A stretch of DNA of 64,000 nucleotides from JAAXGI01 sp965206975 (GTDB lineage: Bacteria > Gemmatimonadota > Gemmatimonadetes > Longimicrobiales > Gaopeijiaceae). Positions within the stretch are counted from its first letter, which is position 1. The number at the start of each line of letters is the position of its first letter. The position numbers were made by a program, and so were the translations under genes. Shown piece after piece: positions 37,293 through 45,948 of the stretch. The notes under the pieces are model-generated. The model searched no databases. It had not been told where the DNA came from and worked only from the letters and a program-made list of their open reading frames with translations. The stretch is taken from the NCBI GenBank assembly GCA_965206975.1, contig OZ242253.1, positions 3,472,001 through 3,536,000 on the forward strand, in the 5' to 3' direction.

Positions 37293-38708
37293 ATGAAGAT
37301 CCTCACCCGTTATGTGATCCGCGCCCACATAGGGCCGTTTCTCTTCGCGTTCATCGCGCTAACGGGCCTCATCTTCCTCAACGCCGTTGCCAACCGACTC
37401 GAGGACCTAGCGGGCAAGGGGCTAGGGCTCGCCGTGATCGGCGAGTTCATAGTGCTCTCGCTCCCCCATGTGATCGCACTCACCTTCCCGATGTCCATCT
37501 TGGTGGCCACCCTCTACGCCTTCTCTCAGCTCACGGAGAACAACGAGGTCGCCGCAGTGGCCGCCGGAGGGATCCATCCGCTCCGCCTGATCCTCCCGCT
37601 GATCGGCGTGGGGGCCGTCCTCGTCGGCGCCACCTATGGCTTCAATGACCGGATCCTCCCGGAATCTAACCGACGCCTGAGCTCCCTTCTGACGGACATC
37701 GGAAGCAAGAGCCCGACCTTCGAACTGAGAGAGGAGGTCATCAACGAGATCGATACGGACGACGACTCACGCTACTTCCTTCGCTCGAGTTCGATCGACC
37801 CGCAGACCAATGAACTCATCGAGGTCACGATCTTCGACATGAGCGAGGCCGGAGAGCTTCGGACCATTACGGCGGAGCGAGGGCACATGGCGTTTACACC
37901 CGGCCTCCGCGACCTCGTCCTGACGCTCGAGGACGGCGTCATCTTCGAGGTGACGGACGATCGCCCGGGCCTCTTTCAGCGGCTGAACTACGAGAGCCAG
38001 GTCCTGCCGCTTCGCGGCGTCGTGCAGGAATTCGAGCGCCAATCGAGGGAAGGGAACCGGAGCGACCGCGAGATGACGGTCGAGATGCTTCGAGGAGAGG
38101 TGGAAGCCAGCGCGGCGCAGATGAGAAGGATCGAGGAGGCGAACCTCGTGACCTCCCGGGAGGCGGTGGAGATCGTCCTGGGCCGGTCCTCCGAGGAGGC
38201 GCGCTCGGTCGCCTCGGTGGCGGGGGGCGAGGTCGAGCGGGAAGGGGCCCCGCTGACGCCGCTCACTCTCGCGAGCTCTGCCGCGAGTGAGCTTCGCATT
38301 CACCGGGCGCGCTGGGACGTCTTCCGCCTCGCCGCAGCCCGCGACCTCGTAGAGATCCACAAGAAGTACGCAATCGCCATCGCATGCATCATATTCGTCC
38401 TCCTCGGCCCGCCCCTCGCCATGCGCTTCCCCCGGGGCGGACCCGGGATGGTGATCGCCGCCTCGGTCCTCATCTTCTGCCTCTACTGGACGGGGCTGAT
38501 CGGAGGCGAACGGTTCGCAGACGAGGGGGAGGTGGACCCGATCGTCGCCATGTGGGCATCGAATGCGGTACTCCTCTCGCTCGCGCTCATGCTCCTTTGG
38601 AATGTAGGCGACCGAATATCCACGAACCGGGGGAACGCGTGGGCGGAGCTTCGGGCTCGGCTCGGGGCGACACTGAACCGACTGCCACGCCCGAGGGGAC
38701 GAGCGTGA
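37293..38708 (+). CDS. lptF: LptF, LPS-export permease subunit (long form)
   Basis: 471 residues from the ATG at 37293 (MKILTRYVIRAHIGPF). The YjgP/YjgQ fold is evident: three N-terminal helices (PFLFAFIALTGLIFLNAVAN; YAFSQLTENNEVAAVAAGGI; VGAVLVGATYGFNDRILPES), a beta-jellyroll periplasmic domain, and C-terminal helices (YAIAIACIIFVLLGPPLAM). It is about 100 residues longer than the E. coli protein because of a charged helical insert between jellyroll and the fourth helix (around residues 248-345, rich in Glu and Arg). LptF and LptG form the membrane part of the LptB2FG lipopolysaccharide extractor. lptG follows after 27 bases. Confidence 0.92.
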   Translation: MKILTRYVIRAHIGPFLFAFIALTGLIFLNAVANRLEDLAGKGLGLAVIGEFIVLSLPHVIALTFPMSILVATLYAFSQLTENNEVAAVAAGGIHPLRLILPLIGVGAVLVGATYGFNDRILPESNRRLSSLLTDIGSKSPTFELREEVINEIDTDDDSRYFLRSSSIDPQTNELIEVTIFDMSEAGELRTITAERGHMAFTPGLRDLVLTLEDGVIFEVTDDRPGLFQRLNYESQVLPLRGVVQEFERQSREGNRSDREMTVEMLRGEVEASAAQMRRIEEANLVTSREAVEIVLGRSSEEARSVASVAGGEVEREGAPLTPLTLASSAASELRIHRARWDVFRLAAARDLVEIHKKYAIAIACIIFVLLGPPLAMRFPRGGPGMVIAASVLIFCLYWTGLIGGERFADEGEVDPIVAMWASNAVLLSLALMLLWNVGDRISTNRGNAWAELRARLGATLNRLPRPRGRA

Positions 38709-38735
38709 TCCCGGGATCAGGGAGCTAGCAAGCCG

Positions 38736-39806
38736 GTGCGAATCCTGGACCGCCTCATCATCTGGAGCTTTCTCCGGCTCTTTCTCCTCTTCGTCTTCGG
38801 TGCTCCGCTCCTCTTCATCCTGGGCGACGTCGTGGAGAACCTGGATCGCTACCTCGACCAGGGAATGACGCTCGGGGACACCGCGCTCTCCTACGTCTAC
38901 GAGTATCCCAAATTCCTCTTCTGGTCCTTCCCGATTGCGAGTCTCCTCGGCTCCGTCTTCACGATTCACCCGATGACGGCCCACCGCGAGGTCATGGCAG
39001 CGAAGGCCGGCGGGATCTCCTTCCACCGCCTCGTCGCTCCCCTCCTCCCGTTGGGGCTGATTCTCACGGGGGTCGGCGTCGGGCTCGCCGAGCTCACGCC
39101 CCAGACCACGAGAATCGCGGGCGACCTGCGCGGCGATCGTCCGATCGGGCAGGCGTGGCGGACCGACTTCGTCTATGTCACCGACGGGGGGCAGTCGCTC
39201 AGCGTACGGCGCCTCACGGTGGATGACGGGCGCATGATCGGGGTCTCGCTCCAGGAGCTCCCGCGAGAACCGGATACCCCGGTTCGCCACATCCAGGCGA
39301 GTTCGGCCCGCTTCTGGCCGGGCCAGGGGTGGCTCTTCCAAGACGGATACAGCCGCGAGGTCCACCCGGACGAGATGGAGGTCACGGTCGGATTCGAGGT
39401 GGCGCTCATCCGCACCCTGACGGAACGCCCGGAGGACCTCCTCGAGGTGGCCCGTGACGAGGACGAGATGACGTATGCGGAGCTCAGCGATTTCGGAGAC
39501 CGTCTCCTACGCTCCGGCGGAGATGTCGGGAGAACGCGAACAAAGATGGAGGAGCGGCTCGCGCTCCCCGCGGCCACCCTGGTGATCATGCTCTTCGGTG
39601 CACCGCTCGCCACCTTCTTCCAGCGGGGCGGCACCGCGTTCGGCGTCGGTCTGTCCCTCGCAACCACGATCGTCTACATGGTGATCCTTCGGGTCTCGGA
39701 GAACCTCGGGTACGCAGGCGCACTCGACCCCTGGGTCGCGGCGTGGCTGCCGAACGCGGTCTTCTTCGTTCTGGGGCTCTTCCTTATCCGATGGGTCCGA
39801 ACCTGA
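38736..39806 (+). CDS. lptG: LptG, LPS-export permease subunit
   Basis: 356 residues from a GTG at 38736, the normal family length. N-terminal helices LFLLFVFGAPLLFILGDVVE and FLFWSFPIASLLGSVFTIHP, the coupling segment HREVMAAKAGGISFHRLV, periplasmic jellyroll (VRHIQASSARFWPGQGWLF), and C-terminal helices (LVIMLFGAPLATFFQRGGTA). Partner of the preceding lptF. The pair shows that the organism exports LPS or a similar glycolipid. Confidence 0.93.
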   Translation: MRILDRLIIWSFLRLFLLFVFGAPLLFILGDVVENLDRYLDQGMTLGDTALSYVYEYPKFLFWSFPIASLLGSVFTIHPMTAHREVMAAKAGGISFHRLVAPLLPLGLILTGVGVGLAELTPQTTRIAGDLRGDRPIGQAWRTDFVYVTDGGQSLSVRRLTVDDGRMIGVSLQELPREPDTPVRHIQASSARFWPGQGWLFQDGYSREVHPDEMEVTVGFEVALIRTLTERPEDLLEVARDEDEMTYAELSDFGDRLLRSGGDVGRTRTKMEERLALPAATLVIMLFGAPLATFFQRGGTAFGVGLSLATTIVYMVILRVSENLGYAGALDPWVAAWLPNAVFFVLGLFLIRWVRT

Positions 39807-39837
39807 CGCCCATGTCGCCGCGCCCCTCAGCCCAGGC

Positions 39838-40779
39838 CTAGGGTGGGAGGCGCCGAAGCCTCTGCAGGCACCCCTCCGTGAGCCGGCCCCCGGCGATCTC
39901 CTCGACGGGGCCCCGGAGCGTCACGTCCAGCTCGCGCGCGACCTCGACGAGAAGCATCCCGCCCTCCATCCGAACCCACACCTCTCCCGGCTCGATCCGT
40001 CCCGTTTGGACCGCGGCCACGGCGGCCGCCGTGGCGCTCGTCCCCGAAGCACTCGTGGGCCCTACACCCCGCTCCCAGATCTGGACTCGGAGACGGCCGG
40101 GCCCCTCGACCTCGACGAGCTGTACGTTCACGCCGGAAGAAAAAGCAGGGTGGCTCGAGAGGAATGGGCCAATCTCCTCGAGCGCCTCCTCACCCGAGAA
40201 CACGACAGCGTGGGGGTTCCCCACGGAAACCGGGAAGAACGCTACCGGGCCCCTCGATGGGTGCAGCGCCCGTCCCCGGCCGTCGAGCGCGCTCCGGTCG
40301 CCATCCACTGCGGGAAGTCCTACCTCCGCCCTCCCCATTTCGACGGAGATGTCGTAGCGACCGCTCTCACCGGCCTCATGTACCGTTATCCGTACCGGCG
40401 CCGGGCCCAGGCGAACCGAGAACGATTCCCGACCGACCAACCCTTCCCGGTAGAGATGGGATGCGAGCACCCTCAGACCATTCCCGCTCCGCTCGAATTG
40501 CGATCCGTCCGGATTGAAGCCGCGTGCCTCGAAGACACCCTCCGGGGGGTATCTGGAAGAGAGGAGAACGAGGCCGTCCGACCCAATCCCGACCCCCCTC
40601 CGGCAGATCGATCGTATTGCCTCCCCGGTCAGGGGCCAAGCGGGCGATCCCGCCTCCCCCTCGGCCTGGGCCTCGAAGACCAGGTAGTCGTTGCCGAGAC
40701 CGTGCGCGTGATAGAAGGCGGCGCTGGCCGTCAGGAGCTCCCCGGCTCCGCCGGGGTCGCTGCTACCCACCGGAGGCAC
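39838..40779 (-). CDS. dapF: Diaminopimelate epimerase-family protein lacking both catalytic cysteines
   Basis: 313 residues from a GTG at 40779. The fold signature is clear: HGLGNDYLVFE, RGVGIGSDGLVLL, FNPDGSQFERSGNG, SVGNPHAVVFS and WERGVGPTSASGTSA. In true DapF the motifs read CGN and ACGTG, the two Cys being the acid/base pair. Here both are Ser (Ser98, AGC; Ser245, TCG), checked codon by codon, and the Gly after the second motif is also Ser (GTS). It overlaps the end of the M24 peptidase gene by 17 bases. It may be inactive, may use another chemistry, or may have a new substrate; if so a normal dapF or bypass should exist elsewhere. Confidence 0.85.
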   Translation of the reverse strand: MPPVGSSDPGGAGELLTASAAFYHAHGLGNDYLVFEAQAEGEAGSPAWPLTGEAIRSICRRGVGIGSDGLVLLSSRYPPEGVFEARGFNPDGSQFERSGNGLRVLASHLYREGLVGRESFSVRLGPAPVRITVHEAGESGRYDISVEMGRAEVGLPAVDGDRSALDGRGRALHPSRGPVAFFPVSVGNPHAVVFSGEEALEEIGPFLSSHPAFSSGVNVQLVEVEGPGRLRVQIWERGVGPTSASGTSATAAAVAAVQTGRIEPGEVWVRMEGGMLLVEVARELDVTLRGPVEEIAGGRLTEGCLQRLRRLPP

Positions 40780-42106
40780 CAGTAGCGAGTGCGGCCACCT
40801 CGTCGAGATCCGTCGGAAGCGCCCCGGTCAGGACCTCCGCCCCCTCCCTTGTGACTAGGACATCATCCTCGATCCGGATCCCGATCCCCGTGAAGGGCCC
40901 GGCCGGTGTTCCGGGACCGAAATAGAGCCCGGGCTCCACCGTGAGCACGATCCCCTCCTCAAGGCTCCGGGGCCTCCCGTTCCTCGCGTAGTCACCGACG
41001 TCGTGGACATCGAGTCCGAGCCAGTGAGAGGTCTGGTGCGGAAAAAATGGCTCGTACACCGAGGAGTCGAGCAGCTCATCATCGCTCCCCTCGAGCACGC
41101 GGAGCGCCCTCAGCCCGTCGATCAGCGTCACCACCGCCGCGTCGTGGACATCCGACACGCTTGCGCCCGGGCGGACCTCTCGGATCGCCGCCCTCCTTGC
41201 GGCCTCCACGAGATAGTACACATCGGCCTGCTCCGGGGAGAAGCTCCCGGAGACCGGAAACGTGCGGCTGATATCCCCGGCGTACATGCGGGCCTCAGCC
41301 CCCGCGTCGACAAGGACCAGCTCGCCCGCCTCCATCCGACGGGCGTTTTCGACGTAGTGCAGGATGCAGCCATTTGGTCCCGACCCCACGATACTCGCGA
41401 AAGCCGGGCCCGCCGCTCCCAGACGCCGAAAGGCAGCCTCGAGCTCGGCCTCGAACTCCCACTCTCCGAGTCCCGGCCGCAGGTGGGCCAGGGCGGCGCG
41501 GAATCCCGCCACTGTGACATCGACCGCCCCCCGGATCGCCTCAATCTCCGACGCGTCCTTCCGAAGCCGCAGATCGTCGAGGATCACCCCCGGATCCATG
41601 ACCCCTCTCGGGCCGGCCCCGCGGCGGGCACCCTGAATGCGCGCCGTCTCGAGAGCGGTCCGGACCCCTGCCTCGACGGAGGGACTCGCTCCGAGCCGAA
41701 AGAAGATTCGATCCGCGCCCGCGAGGAGCACACCCAGGTCGTCACGGATCTGCTCGCTCGAGCGAAGCTCGTCGACCCCGATCCGGCGGCCCAACTCCTC
41801 TGGGTCTCGGCGGACCCCAGACCACACCTCCGCTCTCACATCGCGGGGCCGGGCAAAGAGAACGCAGCGCTTCTCGTCGGCAAACCCCCGGAGGACAAGG
41901 AGTGCGCCGGGGTCTGTGAGGCCCGTCAGATAGAAGAGCTCGGAGGAGGGACGGTAGCGAAGGGCGGCGTCACCTGAGCGGATCAGGGGGGGCGCGGCGG
42001 GAAGGACCATTGCCCCCGTGCCGAGAGCATCGAGAACGCGCTCCCGCCGCTCCAGAAAGACAGAGCGGGGAAAGCCGTGGAGCACTCCGTCCTCCGTCGC
42101 GCTCAC
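40763..42106 (-). CDS. M24B Xaa-Pro aminopeptidase (AMPP-like)
   Basis: 447 residues from a GTG at 42106. N-terminal creatinase-like domain (RSGDAALRYRPSSELFYLTG) then a pita-bread metallopeptidase domain with dinuclear metal ligands: Asp in LVDAGAEA and AGDISRTF, His in HQTSHWLGLDVHDVG, Glu in TVEPGLYF and RIEDDVLVT. These are the hallmarks of aminopeptidase P, which removes an N-terminal residue before proline. No signal peptide, so cytoplasmic. One of two M24 proteins in the window. Confidence 0.93.
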   Translation of the reverse strand: MSATEDGVLHGFPRSVFLERRERVLDALGTGAMVLPAAPPLIRSGDAALRYRPSSELFYLTGLTDPGALLVLRGFADEKRCVLFARPRDVRAEVWSGVRRDPEELGRRIGVDELRSSEQIRDDLGVLLAGADRIFFRLGASPSVEAGVRTALETARIQGARRGAGPRGVMDPGVILDDLRLRKDASEIEAIRGAVDVTVAGFRAALAHLRPGLGEWEFEAELEAAFRRLGAAGPAFASIVGSGPNGCILHYVENARRMEAGELVLVDAGAEARMYAGDISRTFPVSGSFSPEQADVYYLVEAARRAAIREVRPGASVSDVHDAAVVTLIDGLRALRVLEGSDDELLDSSVYEPFFPHQTSHWLGLDVHDVGDYARNGRPRSLEEGIVLTVEPGLYFGPGTPAGPFTGIGIRIEDDVLVTREGAEVLTGALPTDLDEVAALATGASGG

Positions 42107-42133
42107 GGCCGGGGGTTCTCGAGAGATTCGTCC

Positions 42134-43096
42134 TCACGTGCCCCGGGCACAGTATTCCTCGTCTTTCCTCAGGAGGAGTCCGTTCACTACGGCACGCTCT
42201 CCCGCCGGGTCGGATGAACGGCTCACGACCTCCCCCCGGATCACCATCACGGAGGAGCCTCCGCCGTCGAGGTTGATCGCATCCTCCACGCCGAGCGAAC
42301 GAAAGAGCCCGGCGAACTCATGGAGCGTCATCCCCTCGGCAACGCCTTCTCGGCGACCCTCGATGACCACGAGCCAGAGGCGCCTCCGCTCGAGATCGAA
42401 GCCGACGCCCGTCCGGGGATGCCGCTCTCCCGAGAAGCCCGGCCGCTCGCCGATCTCCAGGTCCCCAACCACCCGTCCACCGTCGAGGAGCGCCGGGAAG
42501 CCGGAGACGACCTGCACCCCCTTGAGGCGCCCCGCCTCGGCGACCATCCAGCCTCCGACGCGAAGGGTGTCCCCGCGAGACTCGACCGAGCCCACCCATG
42601 GGAGCTCCCCAAGTCTCCACGCAAAGACGGGACGCGAGGCCGGACCCCGCATCTTCCCCCCGGAGACCTCGAGGCCAATAGGTTGGTCCTCGGGGGTAAA
42701 GAAGTCCCCGTTGATCGCGACGACGACCCCGGGCTCGCTCCGTCGCGCCAACTCCGACACCTGCACCCTCCCCTCAACGGACTCTGCGTGGGCGACCTCG
42801 AATCCGAGTTCGCAACGGCTCGCGTCGACCTCCACGAGATGCACGCTCCACGGCGCCGCGCCGCTTCGTACCGCGCGGTAGACCACCCCTGCCTCCAGGT
42901 GGAAGGTCGAAACACGCGCAGGCTCGAGGTACGCGACCGCTTGGACGGGGAGCTCGCCCGAGGTGGTCGGCGGCTCATCCGGCGGCTCGCAGGCATACGA
43001 GCCGAATGCGATAACGGCGGCAGGGACGACACCTGACACGCTGCGGCCGAGCCCGCGCCAGGGGCACCGAACGATCGGCTGTCGTGTTCGCCTCAT
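42134..43096 (-). CDS. Phosphodiester glycosidase (NAGPA-domain) lipoprotein
   Basis: 320 residues from the ATG at 43096, chosen for its GGAGGTGG site; the frame is open further upstream without such a site. A membrane stretch and lipobox (GSYAC) mark a lipoprotein. The NAGPA domain shows VVVAINGDFFTPED, VGFDLERRRLWLVVIEG, and INLDGGGSSVMVIRGEVV with the active-site Asp region, ending NGLLL. Relatives cleave phosphodiester-linked sugars or act on exopolysaccharide and wall polymers (YoaI/NagPA type). It would act at the cell envelope. Confidence 0.88.
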   Translation of the reverse strand: MRRTRQPIVRCPWRGLGRSVSGVVPAAVIAFGSYACEPPDEPPTTSGELPVQAVAYLEPARVSTFHLEAGVVYRAVRSGAAPWSVHLVEVDASRCELGFEVAHAESVEGRVQVSELARRSEPGVVVAINGDFFTPEDQPIGLEVSGGKMRGPASRPVFAWRLGELPWVGSVESRGDTLRVGGWMVAEAGRLKGVQVVSGFPALLDGGRVVGDLEIGERPGFSGERHPRTGVGFDLERRRLWLVVIEGRREGVAEGMTLHEFAGLFRSLGVEDAINLDGGGSSVMVIRGEVVSRSSDPAGERAVVNGLLLRKDEEYCARGT

Positions 43097-43184
43097 GGAC
43101 CACCTCCCGGAACTCGGGATTCCATCGTAATCGTTATCGAACACCTCCGTGTGTAGCAAGGATCCCGGTGTTACCTTCCCCCGC

Positions 43185-43715
43185 ATGATGTGCCTGGGCC
43201 GCCTTACCATCTCCACCCTCGCGGCATGCCTCCTCCTCACCGTGGCGCCCACGCCTCCCCTCGACGCTCAAGTGCCCGGCAGCGCGGCGCGTGAGGACCA
43301 GATCCGGGTCGGTGTACTCTTCGGGGGTACGAGCCTCCTCGGGCTCATCTCCGAATATCAGCGGGGCGACTGGTCCGCGGAGCTGATTGTCGGAACGTTT
43401 GGTCCCTTCCGGGGCATCTTCTCCGCCGCCCTGACGGCGAAACGGTATATCTCAGGCGGCGGTCTCCGCCCGGCGGTGGGCGGCGGGCTCTGGGGGGTGG
43501 TTGTGCGAACGGACGAGGGGGTCGGCTCGCTACTGACGCTCCGCCTCCCGGTTGCACTGGACTGGAATTTTCGGGGAGGCCACGCACTGGGTCTCGAGGT
43601 GGGGCTCAACCGCGCCCTCACCGTGAACCGGGTGGACCCGGAGGACGATGCCCCGCCGAGGTCGCGCATCGTCCCATTCCCGGGGGCGTATTACCGCTAC
43701 GGCTGGCCCCCCTGA
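43185..43715 (+). CDS. Small exported protein, possible outer-membrane barrel
   Basis: 176 residues if started at the ATG at 43185; a GTG at 43149 is also open. Signal peptide core TLAACLLLTVAP with cleavage near LDAQ. The rest is Gly-rich with alternating hydrophobics (VGVLFGGTSLLGLISEYQRG, then DWSAELIVGTFGPFRGIF) and ends YYRYGWPP, which suggests a small eight-strand barrel. Family not recognised. It is followed within 14 bases by the poly-C tract, so the true 3' end could be affected if that tract is misassembled. Confidence 0.6.
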   Translation: MMCLGRLTISTLAACLLLTVAPTPPLDAQVPGSAAREDQIRVGVLFGGTSLLGLISEYQRGDWSAELIVGTFGPFRGIFSAALTAKRYISGGGLRPAVGGGLWGVVVRTDEGVGSLLTLRLPVALDWNFRGGHALGLEVGLNRALTVNRVDPEDDAPPRSRIVPFPGAYYRYGWPP

Positions 43716-43728
43716 CGGAACGCGGGAG

Positions 43729-43757
43729 CCCCCCCCCCCCCCCCCCCCCCCCCCCCC
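43729..43757 (+). repeat. Homopolymer tract of 29 C
   Basis: An uninterrupted run of 29 cytosines, then G and six more C. It lies between convergent genes, 14 bases past one stop codon. Runs this long are rare in bacterial DNA outside phase-variable loci and may also reflect an assembly or poly-G sequencing artefact; no gene reads through it. Confidence 0.9.
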
Positions 43758-43794
43758 GCCCCCCAGGGGAGGGGTGGGTGGGCTGCCTCGCCGC

Positions 43795-44046
43795 CTACCC
43801 ATGCCACGGATCCGGATCCTCCCAATCCGAGGACCAGAACTCCTCTTCCGCCCTCCGGATCTCGTCCTCGTCGAGCGGCTCGTCCGCATCCGCGACCTCC
43901 ACCGTCCCCTTCTCGAATACGGCTCTCAGGACCTCGTCGGTCACCACCGGCTCCTTTCCCGATACCGTTCGCGCCACCCTCACGCGAACGAGTACGCCGG
44001 CGAGGACGGCCACGAGCGCGGCTGCGGAGAGCCAGATCCCGATCAC
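43795..44046 (-). CDS. Small membrane protein of unknown function
   Basis: 83 residues from a GTG at 44046 that overlaps the stop of the CPBP protease gene (GTGA). One N-terminal membrane helix (GIWLSAAALVAVLAGVLVRV) followed by an acidic soluble tail ending EEEFWSSDWEDPDPWHG. Unrecognised family. Tight coupling to the CPBP gene suggests that the two act together. Confidence 0.65.
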   Translation of the reverse strand: MIGIWLSAAALVAVLAGVLVRVRVARTVSGKEPVVTDEVLRAVFEKGTVEVADADEPLDEDEIRRAEEEFWSSDWEDPDPWHG

Positions 44047-44882
44047 TCGGCCTCCACGCCTTGCGTCCCTGTTCGCCTCAGGATCGAGAGCCCCCAGAGG
44101 AAGAGGACCGACCCGATGACCACCGTCGCGAAGGGTGGACCCTCCTCGACCGCGGTGGCAGTGGGATCGCCGATCGGGAAGGCGGTGAGGGTGAGGACGA
44201 TCGCGTTGTTGAGGAAGTGGAGGAGCACCGATAGGGGAAGCGACCCGGAAGCCACTACGACCCACCCGAGCACGATCCCGAGCCACGCGGTGGGAAGGAA
44301 GCGGAAGGCGGTCTCGGGGGTGAGGTGGAAGAGGCCGAAGATCAGCCCGGCCACCACGACGGCGCCAACGGCCGGGAGTCTACGCCGGCAGGCCGCTAGG
44401 ACCACGCCTCGGAAGAGCGTCTCCTCCACCACGGCCGGAGCGGCTGCGGCCAGGACGAGGAGCCACGCGAACCGCGGGAGCGAGTCGGGCGTCAACGCAC
44501 CCGAGAGAGCCTCCAAATACTCCGTCGGGACGGGCACAACCAGGCTCTGAAGCCACGCCAGTACGAGCGCGAGCTGAAGGGCACCTGCGAGGAGAACGAC
44601 CCCCCCCAAGGCTTGCGACCGGGAGGGGCGGCGCAGGGACAACGTCAGGGAGAGGTCGAAACCCCCGCGCCAGAGGTATACCGCCACGGGAAGGAAGAGA
44701 AGCCCGACCTGCGCGAGGAGGAGGCCAAACTCTCCGAGGAAGAGGTAGAGCGGGGGGCCGCCCAGAAGGAAGAGGGCGGCGACGCAGAGGAGGAGGACCG
44801 CGGTCGCACGTAACCCGGGGACCCGCGGTCCACCGTCGAGACGTGGCGCGTTCACTTCTCCGGCCGCACCCGCGAGACTCAT
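44043..44882 (-). CDS. CPBP (CAAX/Abi) intramembrane protease
   Basis: 279 residues with about seven to eight membrane segments. Conserved glutamate-type motifs: VVEETLFRG (motif 1), FGLFHL (motif 2) and HFLNNA (motif 4). Members are Rce1-like intramembrane proteases, or serve in bacteriocin self-immunity and protein anchoring; substrate unknown. The N-terminus is hydrophilic for about 25 residues. It is followed by an overlapping small membrane protein gene. Confidence 0.88.
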   Translation of the reverse strand: MSLAGAAGEVNAPRLDGGPRVPGLRATAVLLLCVAALFLLGGPPLYLFLGEFGLLLAQVGLLFLPVAVYLWRGGFDLSLTLSLRRPSRSQALGGVVLLAGALQLALVLAWLQSLVVPVPTEYLEALSGALTPDSLPRFAWLLVLAAAAPAVVEETLFRGVVLAACRRRLPAVGAVVVAGLIFGLFHLTPETAFRFLPTAWLGIVLGWVVVASGSLPLSVLLHFLNNAIVLTLTAFPIGDPTATAVEEGPPFATVVIGSVLFLWGLSILRRTGTQGVEAE

Positions 44883-45066
44883 CGCCCTTCTCCCTGACCC
44901 GAATCCTCAACCGTCCCGCGTTGGTCGCCTCGCCAGCGCGGATCCCCCGCATCCAATCTTCAGCGATCTCCCGCGCGGAAGTCAATCGGGGCCGCGTCAT
45001 CACTGGGCTCGCGCCTCGATTCCCGCCCCGTGGGCTCCGCGCAGCGGGTACGGTGCTGACGAGTTG
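44883..45066. other. Upstream region of CPBP gene
   Basis: Nothing recognised beyond the expected promoter space; short frames only. Confidence 0.35.
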
Positions 45067-45440
45067 TCACGGCGAGGCTGGAACGACTTGTATCGAGGTT
45101 GCCGCGATCGGGATATCCGCCTCGCTCGGGACTACGATGATCTTCTCGACCGCGTCACCCTCGAGAGCTTCGGCAGCGGCGGCGCTGAATTCCGGCGTCC
45201 CAGAGTCCGCGAACCCGGCCGCCGCTGGGCAAACGGTGGCGATCACTTCCACTTGGAGAATCGCGGCGCCCCGCTCTGCCTGCGCCTGCTCGGTCAGGAT
45301 CCGGCGTTCCCGTTTCTGCCCGACCTCGCCCGTCAGCCCCTATAACTGCCACATGCGATAGACGGGGAGACTGCTCGTCATCGCGGGCACGATGCCAGCG
45401 AGCCCCGTGAAGCCGTTGACGATGCAACAACGATCACCCT
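45067..45440 (-). pseudogene. Possible gene relic, unrecognised
   Basis: A minus-strand frame with GC-rich third positions reads through about 125 codons with one in-frame TAG (at 45340-45342). The visible pieces are GFTGLAGIVPAMTSSLPVY, then after the stop ERRILTEQAQAERGAAILQ and AVEKIIVVPSEADIPIAAT. The codon bias looks like a real protein, but there is no good start and the stop interrupts it. I cannot assign a family; the last part recalls band-7/flotillin C-termini only loosely. Confidence 0.3.
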
Positions 45441-45948
45441 AGTTCTCCCCTCCCAGGCGACGTAGGCATCCCCCGAGACCTGCCGGGGGAAATGCAGAGA
45501 CGCTCGGGAACTGCCGAGTTACCGACGAACACCCGGCCCAAGGCGCCCACCGGAATGCCCACTGCCACAGCCCGAAAAGATGCTTCGGATCGTCACTCGT
45601 CCTCCCCCGAATCGTCCTCGTGCCATCTGTGGCCTCGACGCGAGGTCTCGGTCAAGCATGTATGCCGAGCCCAGCACCAACGCGCCGCGCCTCTCCACGG
45701 AATGTGCAGGCAGGGGGACGTCCCCGATAGCGAGGCAGCATGACCGGGGTCCGCCCATCGCCCGCACAACTCCTTGAGCCCCTTGTCCTATGCGGCAACA
45801 GCGGTATAGCCTTACGACCGCCGGTAACGCGCCGGTAACGTCGGGAGTGAGACTCGTTTCGTTTCCTGGCGTATCCAGGAATCCATGTTTCGAGGCGCCT
45901 CGACCTTCAATTGAGCACGCTTCGGGCCGTACGCGAGGAAGGAATCGG
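45441..45948. other. Gene-poor stretch with an 11-bp tandem repeat
   Basis: About 500 bases without a convincing gene. Two adjacent exact copies of CGCCGGTAACG lie at 45819-45829 and 45830-45840, about 110 bases upstream of the universal stress protein start, and could be a regulator site. Confidence 0.45.

Noticed and set aside
37767..39365. A 532-codon minus-strand frame over lptF and lptG
   Set aside because: Antisense shadow of two clear permease genes; no start context or domain.
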